51,332 nucleotides of DNA, from assembly GCA_016214605.1 (NCBI GenBank), contig JACROD010000018.1, positions 1-51,332 on the forward strand. The letters are read 5' to 3'. Position 1 is the first letter of the stretch. Each line of letters starts with the position of its first letter. Position numbers and translations under genes: made by a program. The stretch comes from Candidatus Kaiserbacteria bacterium. Lineage in GTDB: Bacteria > Patescibacteriota > Minisyncoccia > Phycocordibacterales > UBA2100. Shown here in pieces: positions 35,579-45,091 of this stretch. The notes beneath the pieces were generated by a model that did not search any database, was not told the origin of the DNA, and saw only the letters and a list, made by a program, of their open reading frames with translations.

Positions 35579-35599
35579 ACGGGAACAAACAGCAAAATG

Positions 35600-36058
35600 C
35601 TATGGGACGATACACGTCGGTCCGGAATACACGCTTACCTCGCTCCAGCTGGTCACCAAAAAATTCTCGGTGGTGAGGGATCCTTTGACCTGCACGTTCG
35701 AGTATGCGCCATTGATCACCGCACGCGTAGTGATCGAATATTCACTGCCCCTCAAAACGACCGAACAGATCTTGCATACTCTTTCGGCTCTCGGCGTACC
35801 GCAGATATCGGACGCGCTTATGCATTCACCGCCGGAAGCAGGTACGTAGTCGGCATCCTGTGCGATCTTCAATATCGCCATATTCGCGCAAGTCTCGGCG
35901 AGGTCCAGACTCGCCCGCTTGCTCTCAGTATCAAACGTATCAAACCGATCGAAGAACGACGCGATACCGAGCGTGAATATGAGCATCAGTAAGATCGCCG
36001 AAATGACGATGACAGACATGAGAGCGACAAACCCGCGCTGTGATGATCGGTCGTTCAT
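35600..36058 (-). CDS. Minor pilin-like protein (PilX/GspK-like)
   Basis: QRGFVALMSVIVISAILLMLIFTLGIASFF. Confidence 0.7.
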   Translation of the reverse strand: MNDRSSQRGFVALMSVIVISAILLMLIFTLGIASFFDRFDTFDTESKRASLDLAETCANMAILKIAQDADYVPASGGECISASDICGTPRAERVCKICSVVLRGSEYSITTRAVINGAYSNVQVKGSLTTENFLVTSWSEVSVYSGPTCIVP

Positions 36059-36060
36059 GT

Positions 36061-36552
36061 TTACTTCCGTATATAGCGCGTCGTCGACGCCGACTGCGTA
36101 ATGTTCATTCCATTGGAGATCTTCGTGCTTGCCGTTATATGCATCTCGACACCCTCAACACCCGATCCCACACCGACGCGCACGAACGAAAGATCCCCGA
36201 CCGTCACGTTCGTATTGTTCAGTCTATCGGCGTTGATGTACACGTCACTACCCGTGGTACTGACGGTCAGATGGGTCGAATCGTATCGAGTGATCGCCAG
36301 AGTATGCTTGGAAAGATCCACGCCTGAAGCGCCGTCTAAAGCCCACGCGATCTTTGCCAGAATAAACTTCTCTTCTTCCTGCAACATCGCCTTGGTCTGG
36401 TTGCGGTCGACCGACTCCAGTAGCACATACGCGGCGGATACAAGGCCGCCGATGATGAGTGTAAAAAGTCCGATATAAACGAGAGTCTCAATCAGGGTAA
36501 ATCCTGCCCGCGAGCACATGCTGTTATGTTGTGTATTCATAGTCATGATCAA
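36061..36552 (-). CDS. Minor prepilin (PilW/GspJ-like)
   Basis: AGFTLIETLVYIGLFTLIIGGLVSAAYVLLES. Confidence 0.85.
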   Translation of the reverse strand: MIMTMNTQHNSMCSRAGFTLIETLVYIGLFTLIIGGLVSAAYVLLESVDRNQTKAMLQEEEKFILAKIAWALDGASGVDLSKHTLAITRYDSTHLTVSTTGSDVYINADRLNNTNVTVGDLSFVRVGVGSGVEGVEMHITASTKISNGMNITQSASTTRYIRK

Positions 36553-37985
36553 TAAAATATACGGAGTGCATCGTCGGTTCTACTTGCAATGTAAACCCTG
36601 TTATTGCTGTATCGAATGCCGTTTGCAACCGGACCAGGAACATCGGAGACCGTATGTGCACCTGTAAGCGCATCGGGATCCGAATCATACACCTGGAACC
36701 CTTGGTGTGCCTTGGTCGTGGAGAGAAAGGCGAAGCGTCCGCTCACGGCGAGCCCGATCACTCCTGCACCAATATTTTGCTGGCCGATCATACGCAGACC
36801 GTTCCATGGCGTCTTGGCATCAAAGACGAAGAGTTCCGATGCGCCACCGGAGAGCCTCCCTAGGTACAAGTCATCTCCGCGCAGATACACGCTTGCACCA
36901 TCCTGATTTCCCGGTACATTCTGATCCGCGAAGATGATCTCCGCGATCGCCGCAGGATTCGTGATATCGAGTACCGTAAGCTCTGCTGCATTCTTGTCGG
37001 TCGCGAGATATGCATAGTAATGATCCGATCCGGCATACAACTTCTTGGTGATGACCATACTTTCCACCGTCCTATTGATCGCATACCCATTACCGAGTTC
37101 AACGGGTGCAGATGGTGTCGATACGTCGAAAATGTGAAACTCGCTGCCGGCGGTCTCGCGCGTCGTGATATACAACCGTGTATCGTAATAGTACACGCGA
37201 AATCCTTCCGGGAATGAACCGCTGACATTTGCCAAGGTGCTTGAAGCAACAAGAACAGGGTCATTAATGTCGGTCACATCTATGACACGAAGTTGTTTGG
37301 TCGAAGAATTCGCTGCGACAAATGCATATACAGAACCATTGATCCTAGCGACACGAATATCATTGAGTTGGACTCCGGCGTCAAAAGTCCCCGTGTTTAC
37401 AAAGAGTCCGCTGTTTTGTCCGAGCGTGGCATATGTCGTACTCGCAATAAATAGATAGGGCGCATGATCTCCGGTCATGTACACCGATCCTTGAAACACA
37501 TCGATCCCCGTCGGCTTGCCAGTGTCAAAATTACTCGAAGCGAACAATGCAGGCGGATCCCATTCGCCTATCGGCGGCGACATATCGCATCCGCCGCCAA
37601 GAGCAAACATCTGCGGCACATCGACAACAGTGGTCGTAGCGTCAACACTCAGCATGCGCCCATACGCACCCGCCCACGATACACTGACAGTGACGACTTC
37701 ACTGCACTGCGCCGCATAAGCGACGGGAGTGGCAACCCTCTTCTGATAGCAAAATCCGTCTCTACACTCGATCGCGGTACTTGACGCATTCGCAGGATAC
37801 TCCCCGCGTGATTCAGCATTGATTTGTTCGGTCAGATCCTGCGATTGACGCATGGCTTCGGCGCCAATCTCACTATCACTGATCGTCAAACCAAATCCGC
37901 CGGAAGCCGAGACCGCACCACTGATCACCATGACCGCAAGCGCCATCGCGATGAGAACTTCAATGATAGAAAGACCGCGATTCAT
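36549..37985 (-). CDS. PilV-like prepilin fused to an LVIVD-type beta-propeller
   Basis: MNRGLSIIEVLIAMALAVMVISGAV; repeated LRVIDVTDINDPVLVAS / FHIFDVSTPSAPVELG / LTVLDITNPAAIAEI units. Confidence 0.85.
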   Translation of the reverse strand: MNRGLSIIEVLIAMALAVMVISGAVSASGGFGLTISDSEIGAEAMRQSQDLTEQINAESRGEYPANASSTAIECRDGFCYQKRVATPVAYAAQCSEVVTVSVSWAGAYGRMLSVDATTTVVDVPQMFALGGGCDMSPPIGEWDPPALFASSNFDTGKPTGIDVFQGSVYMTGDHAPYLFIASTTYATLGQNSGLFVNTGTFDAGVQLNDIRVARINGSVYAFVAANSSTKQLRVIDVTDINDPVLVASSTLANVSGSFPEGFRVYYYDTRLYITTRETAGSEFHIFDVSTPSAPVELGNGYAINRTVESMVITKKLYAGSDHYYAYLATDKNAAELTVLDITNPAAIAEIIFADQNVPGNQDGASVYLRGDDLYLGRLSGGASELFVFDAKTPWNGLRMIGQQNIGAGVIGLAVSGRFAFLSTTKAHQGFQVYDSDPDALTGAHTVSDVPGPVANGIRYSNNRVYIASRTDDALRIFY

Positions 37986-37986
37986 A

Positions 37987-38493
37987 TCAGTGTGTCCAAG
38001 CGATCTGCCCGGCCACACTCACGGTGATCGTCGATATGTGCCCCGCCTGATCGTCCAAAACGACTGTCGTAAACGAACTTGATCCCGATAATTGCGAGAA
38101 GACGAACTCCGACGCGCCGCTTGTGGTAGCGACATCCAATTTGAAAACCGAATCAGCACTGGGATCACGCGTCGAATACGCAGGACCTTGAAAGAGAGTA
38201 ATCGTATTATCGGATAATATCTTAACACCGTGCGACGTACCGTCCGTACAATTCCCGCCGATACATATGTTGTTCATCGCTTCGGCGCGAGCACGCTGAA
38301 GCACCGCGACAAACGTATTGCGATCTGCGTGAAAACTCGATCCATGGAAAGATGCCATGCTCGCAAAAAGCGCCGATCCGCCGAGCAAAACGACTATTCC
38401 CACGACGATGAGTACCTCAAATATCGTGAATCCGGCACTTTTTGAAACGCCTTTTTTCGAAGAACTATGCGCGAATCTTTTGCGATATTTCAT
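37987..38493 (-). CDS. Prepilin (GspH/FimT-like)
   Basis: AGFTIFEVLIVVGIVVLLGGSALFASM. Confidence 0.85.
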   Translation of the reverse strand: MKYRKRFAHSSSKKGVSKSAGFTIFEVLIVVGIVVLLGGSALFASMASFHGSSFHADRNTFVAVLQRARAEAMNNICIGGNCTDGTSHGVKILSDNTITLFQGPAYSTRDPSADSVFKLDVATTSGASEFVFSQLSGSSSFTTVVLDDQAGHISTITVSVAGQIAWTH

Positions 38494-38494
38494 A

Positions 38495-39568
38495 TCAGCG
38501 CGGACCGAGGCTTTGCGTGATCGAGTAGATCGGAGTAATGATCGATACCGCAATAAAACCGACAATGAGACCCATAACGATCATGAGCACCGGCTCAAGG
38601 AGCGTCGTGAGGTTTTTGGTCAGTTCACTGATCTCCTCTTCATAGATCTCCGCACTGTATTCAAACGCATCACTCAGGCTTCCTGTCGACTCCCCTATGA
38701 CGATCATTTGCACGAACATTTCTGGAAAGAGCCTCGGGCTCTGCCTGAAATACTGGGATATGTCTTGTCCTTGAATGACGCGGTCGCGCGCTACAACAAG
38801 CGCACGTCGATATGCAAGATCACGCGTCGAAGCGGCAGCTAGGTCGAGTGCAGCAACGATGCGGACGTCGCTCCTCAAAAGAAGCGCCATTGTGCGTGAA
38901 ATATTCGCGAGATTATAGTAGCGCGAAAGCGCGCCAAACAGCGGTATATGCAAAAGAAGGTGATCAAACCAGTAACGAACATTCGGTATACGCATGAGAA
39001 AGATGAGACAAAACACGAACGCAGCAACACCGAAGAAAAGCAACACGCCCCATGCGCTCAAGAAATTCGAGATAGTGATGAGTACGCGCGTCGAGAGCGG
39101 CAAGGTCGTTTTTACACTCGCGAAGATCGGGATGATCTTGGGAAAGATATAGATCGTAAGCATGGTGACGATGCCGATCGTTGCGACCACAATGACCGCC
39201 GGATACACGAGAGCGCCAACGACTTTGCGCCGCAATGCCTGCTTTCGCTTCATATCTTCGGCAAGGTATTCGAGATTCTCCCGCAGAGTACCCGACGCTT
39301 CTCCGACGCGAATGATATTGACGCAGAATTCGCCGAAGTGTCGCTCGAATCGAGCCAATCCGCTCGAAAGCGATTGACCATTGGAGACATCGGCGATCAA
39401 ACTCTTATAGATATATGTTGAGGAGCGCGTACGAGATTCGTCACCGAGCATACGGAGCGCCTCCATCAAAGGGATCCCCGAACGCATGATCATCCCAAGC
39501 CGCTTCATAAAAAGAATACGATCCTGCAGACGGAAGCGCACAAATATCGGCTGTTTTATTCTATTCAT
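38495..39568 (-). CDS. pilC: Type IV pilus/type II secretion inner membrane protein PilC/GspF
   Basis: FMKRLGMIMRSGIPLMEALRML; IGESTGSLSDAFEYSAEIYEEEI. Confidence 0.93.
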   Translation of the reverse strand: MNRIKQPIFVRFRLQDRILFMKRLGMIMRSGIPLMEALRMLGDESRTRSSTYIYKSLIADVSNGQSLSSGLARFERHFGEFCVNIIRVGEASGTLRENLEYLAEDMKRKQALRRKVVGALVYPAVIVVATIGIVTMLTIYIFPKIIPIFASVKTTLPLSTRVLITISNFLSAWGVLLFFGVAAFVFCLIFLMRIPNVRYWFDHLLLHIPLFGALSRYYNLANISRTMALLLRSDVRIVAALDLAAASTRDLAYRRALVVARDRVIQGQDISQYFRQSPRLFPEMFVQMIVIGESTGSLSDAFEYSAEIYEEEISELTKNLTTLLEPVLMIVMGLIVGFIAVSIITPIYSITQSLGPR

Positions 39569-40832
39569 AACGCATGCGTAGCACTTCTTCTATCGTAGTG
39601 ACCCCTTGCGCCGCCTTGCAAAAACCATCGACGATCATCGGCATCATTCCGTTTTTGATCGCCCGCGACTGTATTTCGCCCGCGGAAGCTTTGCTCAAAA
39701 TCGCATCGCGGATCGTTGTGTCGATCTCAAGCACTTCATGTATGCCTGCACGACCCCGATAGCCGGTACCATTGCATGTGACACATCCCGCTCCGACGTA
39801 AAAGGTCCCGTGCTCGAAAAGCAGCTCCGACGGTATGATCTCGCTGAGACTTCGGCGTTCGAGCTCGGAGAGCGGACGCGTCTTTTTGCATTGTTTGCAA
39901 ATACGGCGCACCAGACGTTGGCCGATCGCGATACTGACCGTCGATGCGATGAGATATGGCTCGATCTTCATGTCGAGCAAGCGCGGCAACGTGGTCGACG
40001 CGTTGTTGGTGTGAAGCGTCGAGAGAATAAGGTGGCCGGTAAGCGCCGTATTGACCGCGATCCCCGCCGTCTCCTTATCGCGGATCTCTCCCACCATGAC
40101 GATATTGGGATCTTGGCGCAGTACGCTGCGCAGTCCATTGCCAAAAGTGAGTCCAGTGCGATCATTTACTTGTATCTGGTTGACCCCTTCGAGCGAATAT
40201 TCGATTGGATCTTCGATCGTAATGATCGAAACATCAGGCTGATTGAGCATCTTGACCAAGGTGTAGAGCGTCGTAGTCTTGCCGCTGCCCGTCGGGCCGG
40301 TCGCGAGGATCATGCCGTACGGTTTGCGCGCCGCCTTCAATATCTTTGCGCTATTGTCCGGCGTGAAGCCGAGCTTTTCGAGTGTAAACTCTTCAGCCTG
40401 ATCTGAGAGCAGGCGCATAACGACATTCTCACCATGATACGTCGGTATGATCGAGACGCGTACATTAAGTGAAGGTCCGGCACCTGACACTGCTCGAAAG
40501 CGACCATCTTGTGCCGCCTGATGTTCGTCGGTACGCAACCCCGAAAGCACCTTGATACGCGAGATGATCTCGGCATGGACAGAGAGCGGCAATATCTGCG
40601 ATTCCTGCAAAGATCCGTCGATCCGCAACCGAACCACCACTCCCCCTGGCCGCGGATCAAGGTGTATGTCAGAGGCTCGCGCGACACAGGCCGATTCGAT
40701 CAGATCGTCCACCAGACGCACCACAGATCCTTCAATTCCCTTGGACGCCTCACGCGTCACGCCTGACCCATCCCTCACTACAGCAGTGGACGCCCTTTTT
40801 GATCTAAAAGGATGGAGACCCCTTATTTTCAT
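39561..40832 (-). CDS. pilB: Type IV pilus assembly ATPase PilB/GspE, short N-terminus
   Basis: ASDIHLDPRPGGVVVRLRIDG, ATGPTGSGKTTTLYTLV, CKQCKKTR / CVTCNGTGYRGRAG. Confidence 0.95.
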   Translation of the reverse strand: MKIRGLHPFRSKRASTAVVRDGSGVTREASKGIEGSVVRLVDDLIESACVARASDIHLDPRPGGVVVRLRIDGSLQESQILPLSVHAEIISRIKVLSGLRTDEHQAAQDGRFRAVSGAGPSLNVRVSIIPTYHGENVVMRLLSDQAEEFTLEKLGFTPDNSAKILKAARKPYGMILATGPTGSGKTTTLYTLVKMLNQPDVSIITIEDPIEYSLEGVNQIQVNDRTGLTFGNGLRSVLRQDPNIVMVGEIRDKETAGIAVNTALTGHLILSTLHTNNASTTLPRLLDMKIEPYLIASTVSIAIGQRLVRRICKQCKKTRPLSELERRSLSEIIPSELLFEHGTFYVGAGCVTCNGTGYRGRAGIHEVLEIDTTIRDAILSKASAGEIQSRAIKNGMMPMIVDGFCKAAQGVTTIEEVLRMRYE

Positions 40833-40914
40833 GGGGCCCATCATACACGGCGCGAGCGGCAATGCCAAAACAGAGATTTTACATATCGCACGGGGTTACC
40901 GCTCCAGTAGTCCT

Positions 40915-40951
40915 AAAAAGAAAAAGGCCGCAATACGTGTGTATCGCGGCC
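40915..40951 (-). terminator. Terminator for 40980-41945
   Basis: GGCCGCGATAC-ACAC-GTATTGCGGCC + TTTTTC. Confidence 0.8.
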
Positions 40952-40979
40952 CTTTGTTCGTTAACCCCGAACGGAGCAT

Positions 40980-41945
40980 TTAGCTTCCTCGAAAGATTGG
41001 CAAGAACCACATGAAGACTTCTATGCGCCAGCTAGACGCATACGCAAGCCATCTCGTTACCTCGATCCACTCGCGCAGCTCTCGCACGAAGAGTTCCTTT
41101 TGCAGCTCGTGATCATTCACCGCGACCGAAGGACGCAGTTTGTAGATTGCTTCTCGAGTCTCGTTGATCACTCGGATCATCTCTCCCAAGGGGCTCTCAG
41201 TTGTTGGAATTTGGAAGTTACCCTTTCCTATTTCCTTTCGACAAGAACGCCGACTCAAAGATTTTGGCGTGGGCGTCTCAGTGAGGCAGCGCTGTCGAGC
41301 ACTCTGCAAACGCGGAAGCGCCTTTTGGAGCACTCTGATGATCGCATCTTCGTACACCATGTCAGGGACCTTCTTGATTGCCTGCACGCAAGAGTACATC
41401 ACATTGTCGAGGTTTTGCCGTACTCCCTCGACCTCGGAGATACCCTTGGTCGTGCCGACATATTCTGCCAACACGTGATCCAAGCGTTCCGTCCCTGTGC
41501 CCATTTTGACTCGATCGGTACGAGAAAGTGCGCGCAGCGCACGTTCGATCTTGCCAAGCATGTCAGGCGCCTCGAATTTTGACACCACACGCCGCACTCC
41601 GAATTCACGCAAAGACTTGGATAGCCCCCGCATCACTTCGGCAGCGAGGATGTCGGTCTCTTTCTCGGCAAGAAATTGAGCTCTTTCCGCGAATCGAAAC
41701 GCCGCGGCCCCAGCTGCTCGCTTGGTCTGTTCGCAAGGCATTCTCATACCCGATCCGAACACACACTTATGCAATTCCCACATCCTCCAAAAAAAGAGGA
41801 GTAGGATCACAAAGAATGCGACCGTCAGCATGCCCGTAGCAATCCAGAGCGGAAATAGGTTGATGATCGTCACCACCCCATCGCCAGCCTGGGTCGTGTC
41901 ATGACTTGCATGAAGATCGATGATCTTCTCGTTTAGATCAAACAT
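40980..41945 (-). CDS. Hypothetical membrane-anchored protein
   Basis: One TM segment; SD AAAGGAGGGAG before ATG. Confidence 0.7.
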   Translation of the reverse strand: MFDLNEKIIDLHASHDTTQAGDGVVTIINLFPLWIATGMLTVAFFVILLLFFWRMWELHKCVFGSGMRMPCEQTKRAAGAAAFRFAERAQFLAEKETDILAAEVMRGLSKSLREFGVRRVVSKFEAPDMLGKIERALRALSRTDRVKMGTGTERLDHVLAEYVGTTKGISEVEGVRQNLDNVMYSCVQAIKKVPDMVYEDAIIRVLQKALPRLQSARQRCLTETPTPKSLSRRSCRKEIGKGNFQIPTTESPLGEMIRVINETREAIYKLRPSVAVNDHELQKELFVRELREWIEVTRWLAYASSWRIEVFMWFLPIFRGS

Positions 41946-42078
41946 GACTCCCTCCTTTCTGTGTGGGGTCTCTGTCGTGACTCTATACATACTATCTTCT
42001 AAAGGAGAGAATACGGTGAGATTGACTTCACGTCAAGTGCATGAAGTCCCGACCAAACGATGTCGCAACAGAGCCCTA

Positions 42079-42789
42079 TTACCAACCCTTGGCTGTGATC
42101 GCCTTTTGCGCGGCATCTTGCTCGGCCTCCTGCTTGGATCTCCCCTCGCCCATCGCGGCTTTGGTGCCGCCGAGGAAGACCGCGATCATGAAGCGTTTGT
42201 CATGATCGGGACCGACCTGATTGATCAGCTCGTAGGTCGGCGTGACACCCATCTTGTCCTGCGCCACTTCTTGCAAGCGGCTCTTCGGGTCCTGCCACAG
42301 GCGCTTCTCCACGATCTCATCGGCCTTGTACAGTATGTGCTTGTCGATAAAATCGCGCGCAGTCGCGTACCCATCGTCGAGGTAAAGCGCGCCGATGAGC
42401 GCCTCGAAAGCATTGGCGAGAATGATCCCGCGCGCACGACCGGTGTCCTTGGCCTCTCCACGCGAAAGGAGGAGGTAGTCGTTCATCCCGAGCTTCGTTG
42501 CCGCGTCCGAAATACTGACCGTGTTGACCAAGGCCGCACGATACGCAGTCAGATCACCCTCGGGCTTGTCGGGATACTTGGCGAAGAGGAATTCGGTGGC
42601 CACAAGCTCCAAGACTGCATCGCCGAGGAATTCGAGACGCTCGTTGTGCTCGCGCCCCGGCGCGCGATTTTCATTCAAATATGACCGATGGGTAAAAGCC
42701 GCCTCGAGCAAACGCCGATCTTTGAAGGTATATCCGATCTTTTCCTCGAAAGTTGAGAAGGTGGGCATGTTCGATAAGTAATTAGCCAC
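42079..42789 (-). CDS. rnc: Ribonuclease III
   Basis: HNERLEFLGDAVLELV; C-terminal dsRBD. Confidence 0.95.
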   Translation of the reverse strand: MANYLSNMPTFSTFEEKIGYTFKDRRLLEAAFTHRSYLNENRAPGREHNERLEFLGDAVLELVATEFLFAKYPDKPEGDLTAYRAALVNTVSISDAATKLGMNDYLLLSRGEAKDTGRARGIILANAFEALIGALYLDDGYATARDFIDKHILYKADEIVEKRLWQDPKSRLQEVAQDKMGVTPTYELINQVGPDHDKRFMIAVFLGGTKAAMGEGRSKQEAEQDAAQKAITAKGW

Positions 42790-42859
42790 TAGGGTATAGC
42801 CACTAGTAAAAACTCAATTAAATCAGCCCCTAAACCCTAATCGCTAGTGGCTAGTGGCT
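42783..42859. repeat. Direct/inverted cluster of TAGCCACTAG / CTAGTGGCT
   Basis: TAGCCACTAG twice (42783, 42797), CTAGTGGCTAGTGGCT inverted (42844-42859). Confidence 0.8.
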
Positions 42860-43781
42860 GTTTTTTTGCGAGGATATTGATAGCGGGAATGATGATCTTG
42901 AGCGTGTCTTCGTAAAAATTGAGGTCGCCGACCGCCGCGAGCGGAAACCACTGCGCATCATCCAGACCACCGGTCTTCTTGAGGTGCACATCGGTGAAGG
43001 GAGACTCGGCGAGGAAGTAGCTCACGTGTTTGCGCTTCTTGCCGCCGGGGATGTTGGCGTCGTTGGCGGTGTATTCGTTTTCACCGAGTTTTTCTTTGAT
43101 CACAATGTCGAGGTCCATTTCTTCTTTGATCTCGCGCACGGCGGCCTCCTCGATACTCTCGTCCTTAAACTCTTCTTTGTCGCCCACCTTGCCCTTGGAG
43201 ATGGTCCAGTGTCCAAAAATGTCGTGGACAAACGCGAGATAGATCTCGTCTTCGGAGCGCGCAAAGACCACTGCCCCGGCAAGATATTCGGTCGGCATCT
43301 TGTGGATCTTTTTTTGCTTTTCGTCCTTGTGCTGACTACCATCGGCCTTACCGGGACTCCCGAGCTCGATGTAGACCGCACCCAAGACGCCGTTGACAAA
43401 CCGGCTCGATGAAGCACCACCGAAGCCCTTGGCGAGTTCAATTGCTTCGTTGATCGCGACCTTGGCCGGCACCTGTGAACGATCCGCAAAGAGGAGTTCT
43501 GCGAGACCGACGCGCAGAATATTGCGATCGATCGCCGCGATCTTTTCGAGCGGCCATTCCGGTGCGGCGCGCACGATCACTTCATCGATCTCTTTTTGTT
43601 TGGAGATAACGAGCTGAAGCAGCTGCTTCATGAAGGGCATATCGGATTCACGCGTGCCAAACTCGGCTCCATAATCCGCAAGGCGGCTCACGCACCGATC
43701 CGCTGTCATGGTCCCACCGGACTGATCGCGCTCGAAGAGAGCTTGGAGAACGACAGATCGAGCTAGATGTCTGTTTGCCAT
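42837..43781 (-). CDS. NusB domain fused to a NUDIX hydrolase domain
   Basis: N-term ARSVVLQALFERDQ...VGLAELLF...AINEAIELAKGFGGASSSRFVNGVLGAV; C-term ISKGKVGDKEEFKDESIEEAAVREIKEEMDL. Confidence 0.88.
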   Translation of the reverse strand: MANRHLARSVVLQALFERDQSGGTMTADRCVSRLADYGAEFGTRESDMPFMKQLLQLVISKQKEIDEVIVRAAPEWPLEKIAAIDRNILRVGLAELLFADRSQVPAKVAINEAIELAKGFGGASSSRFVNGVLGAVYIELGSPGKADGSQHKDEKQKKIHKMPTEYLAGAVVFARSEDEIYLAFVHDIFGHWTISKGKVGDKEEFKDESIEEAAVREIKEEMDLDIVIKEKLGENEYTANDANIPGGKKRKHVSYFLAESPFTDVHLKKTGGLDDAQWFPLAAVGDLNFYEDTLKIIIPAINILAKKQPLATSD

Positions 43782-43824
43782 TTTGATTGAGATCAGGGGA
43801 TAAAGAGCAAGGTTCTGAGTGATT

Positions 43825-44079
43825 TTATGTCTTGGCTGGTTCTAATTCTTGGTCGGTATTTTGTGAGACTGGCTGATCGACACTGCGGCGCTTAGCGCGT
43901 CGGGCCTCGCGCTCGGCGCGGGCGACCACGTCGACTACTATTTTATCATTATATTTGCCGCATGCGGGGCAAACACGGTGAGACTGGCGCAGAGCGCCAC
44001 ACGAGCATGTAGAAAGACGCACACCGGAGATAGCGTGATGGCTGCGTCGTTTGCCTGTTTTTGAGCGGTTTACCCGCAT
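43825..44079 (-). CDS. rpmF: 50S ribosomal protein L32
   Basis: MRVNRSKTGKRRSHHAISGVRLSTCSCGALRQSHRVCPACGKY. Confidence 0.9.
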   Translation of the reverse strand: MRVNRSKTGKRRSHHAISGVRLSTCSCGALRQSHRVCPACGKYNDKIVVDVVARAEREARRAKRRSVDQPVSQNTDQELEPAKT

Positions 44080-44139
44080 TCGTACTACCATAAGCGCGAT
44101 TATAGCTTATATCCTTGCCTTTGCAAGTATACTGCTTTT

Positions 44140-44646
44140 TTACTTGATCACGATGGGGATAGTGACCGAATCATCGTTTTCCGGAAGACCAGACGGATTG
44201 TCGCGCAGAAGAATGAGGTCCGCCGGACCCTTATAATTACCTTCGATATTGACCGCAGCGGTAAAGGATACGAGATTGGTTGTCATCCAATCACCTTGCG
44301 CATTGGCATGGCTGCGGCCGATCACATTACCCTCCTGATCGCGAACTTGGATCGGAAACGATGCCTCAAAATACCAATTGCCGGGAGCCTTGCCGGATAT
44401 TGAAAATGTGGCTTCGACCGAAGCGCCGGAAGCAGGCTCCGCGACGGACACACGCTCCGAAAGCGGTGTGGTCGAGGTCGGTGTCGCCGCTACAGGAGCC
44501 GTCGTGGCTGCAGGAGTCTCAGTGAGATTCGTGGTAGACGGCTGATCGGCAACCCTCGGCAGCTGAGCAAAGATGATCCAACTCAAGACCCCGATGACTA
44601 CGAGTAAAAAGAGGACGATAACGAACCAGATGAAATTTGCTCTCAT
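44140..44646 (-). CDS. Membrane-anchored Gmad2-type Ig-like domain protein
   Basis: N-terminal TM; EASFPIQVRDQEGNVIGRSHANAQGDW. Confidence 0.7.
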   Translation of the reverse strand: MRANFIWFVIVLFLLVVIGVLSWIIFAQLPRVADQPSTTNLTETPAATTAPVAATPTSTTPLSERVSVAEPASGASVEATFSISGKAPGNWYFEASFPIQVRDQEGNVIGRSHANAQGDWMTTNLVSFTAAVNIEGNYKGPADLILLRDNPSGLPENDDSVTIPIVIK

Positions 44647-44727
44647 GTTTTCATTATACCATTTGGCGTGTATTTTTATTTCAAAAGATCGACCGCGCGA
44701 ACATGTGTCGAGCGGTCTTTTGATCGT

Positions 44728-45006
44728 TCAGTAGATAATGGGCCTGCCGTCCTTGTCGCGGTGAATTTTCGAATAATTCGCCGCCACAGGTATGTTGTTT
44801 TCTTCGAGCGACAGCGTGTTCAGACGGCTGTGGAAAATCACGAGCAAGCCGTCGACGATGGCTCTATTGGACCCCGACGATGCCACAAACGTCATCCGCC
44901 CCTGCATTTCCTGGACCTGTTTATGCAAGTTCTTCAGGTCTTGTTGGACGCGTGTTAAAGCCGGATTTGGCGCGGGATTCGGATAATCATACGGGATACC
45001 GACCAT
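44728..45006 (-). CDS. Hypothetical protein
   Basis: SD AGGAGAG; terminator-like GACCGC...GCGGTC downstream. Confidence 0.55.
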   Translation of the reverse strand: MVGIPYDYPNPAPNPALTRVQQDLKNLHKQVQEMQGRMTFVASSGSNRAIVDGLLVIFHSRLNTLSLEENNIPVAANYSKIHRDKDGRPIIY

Positions 45007-45091
45007 ATTGATCTCTCCTGTTCTCTATGCTCTATGCTGGCGTACCTGAATGTACCGTACCACCTACAGAAATGTACGTCAATAATCTGCA

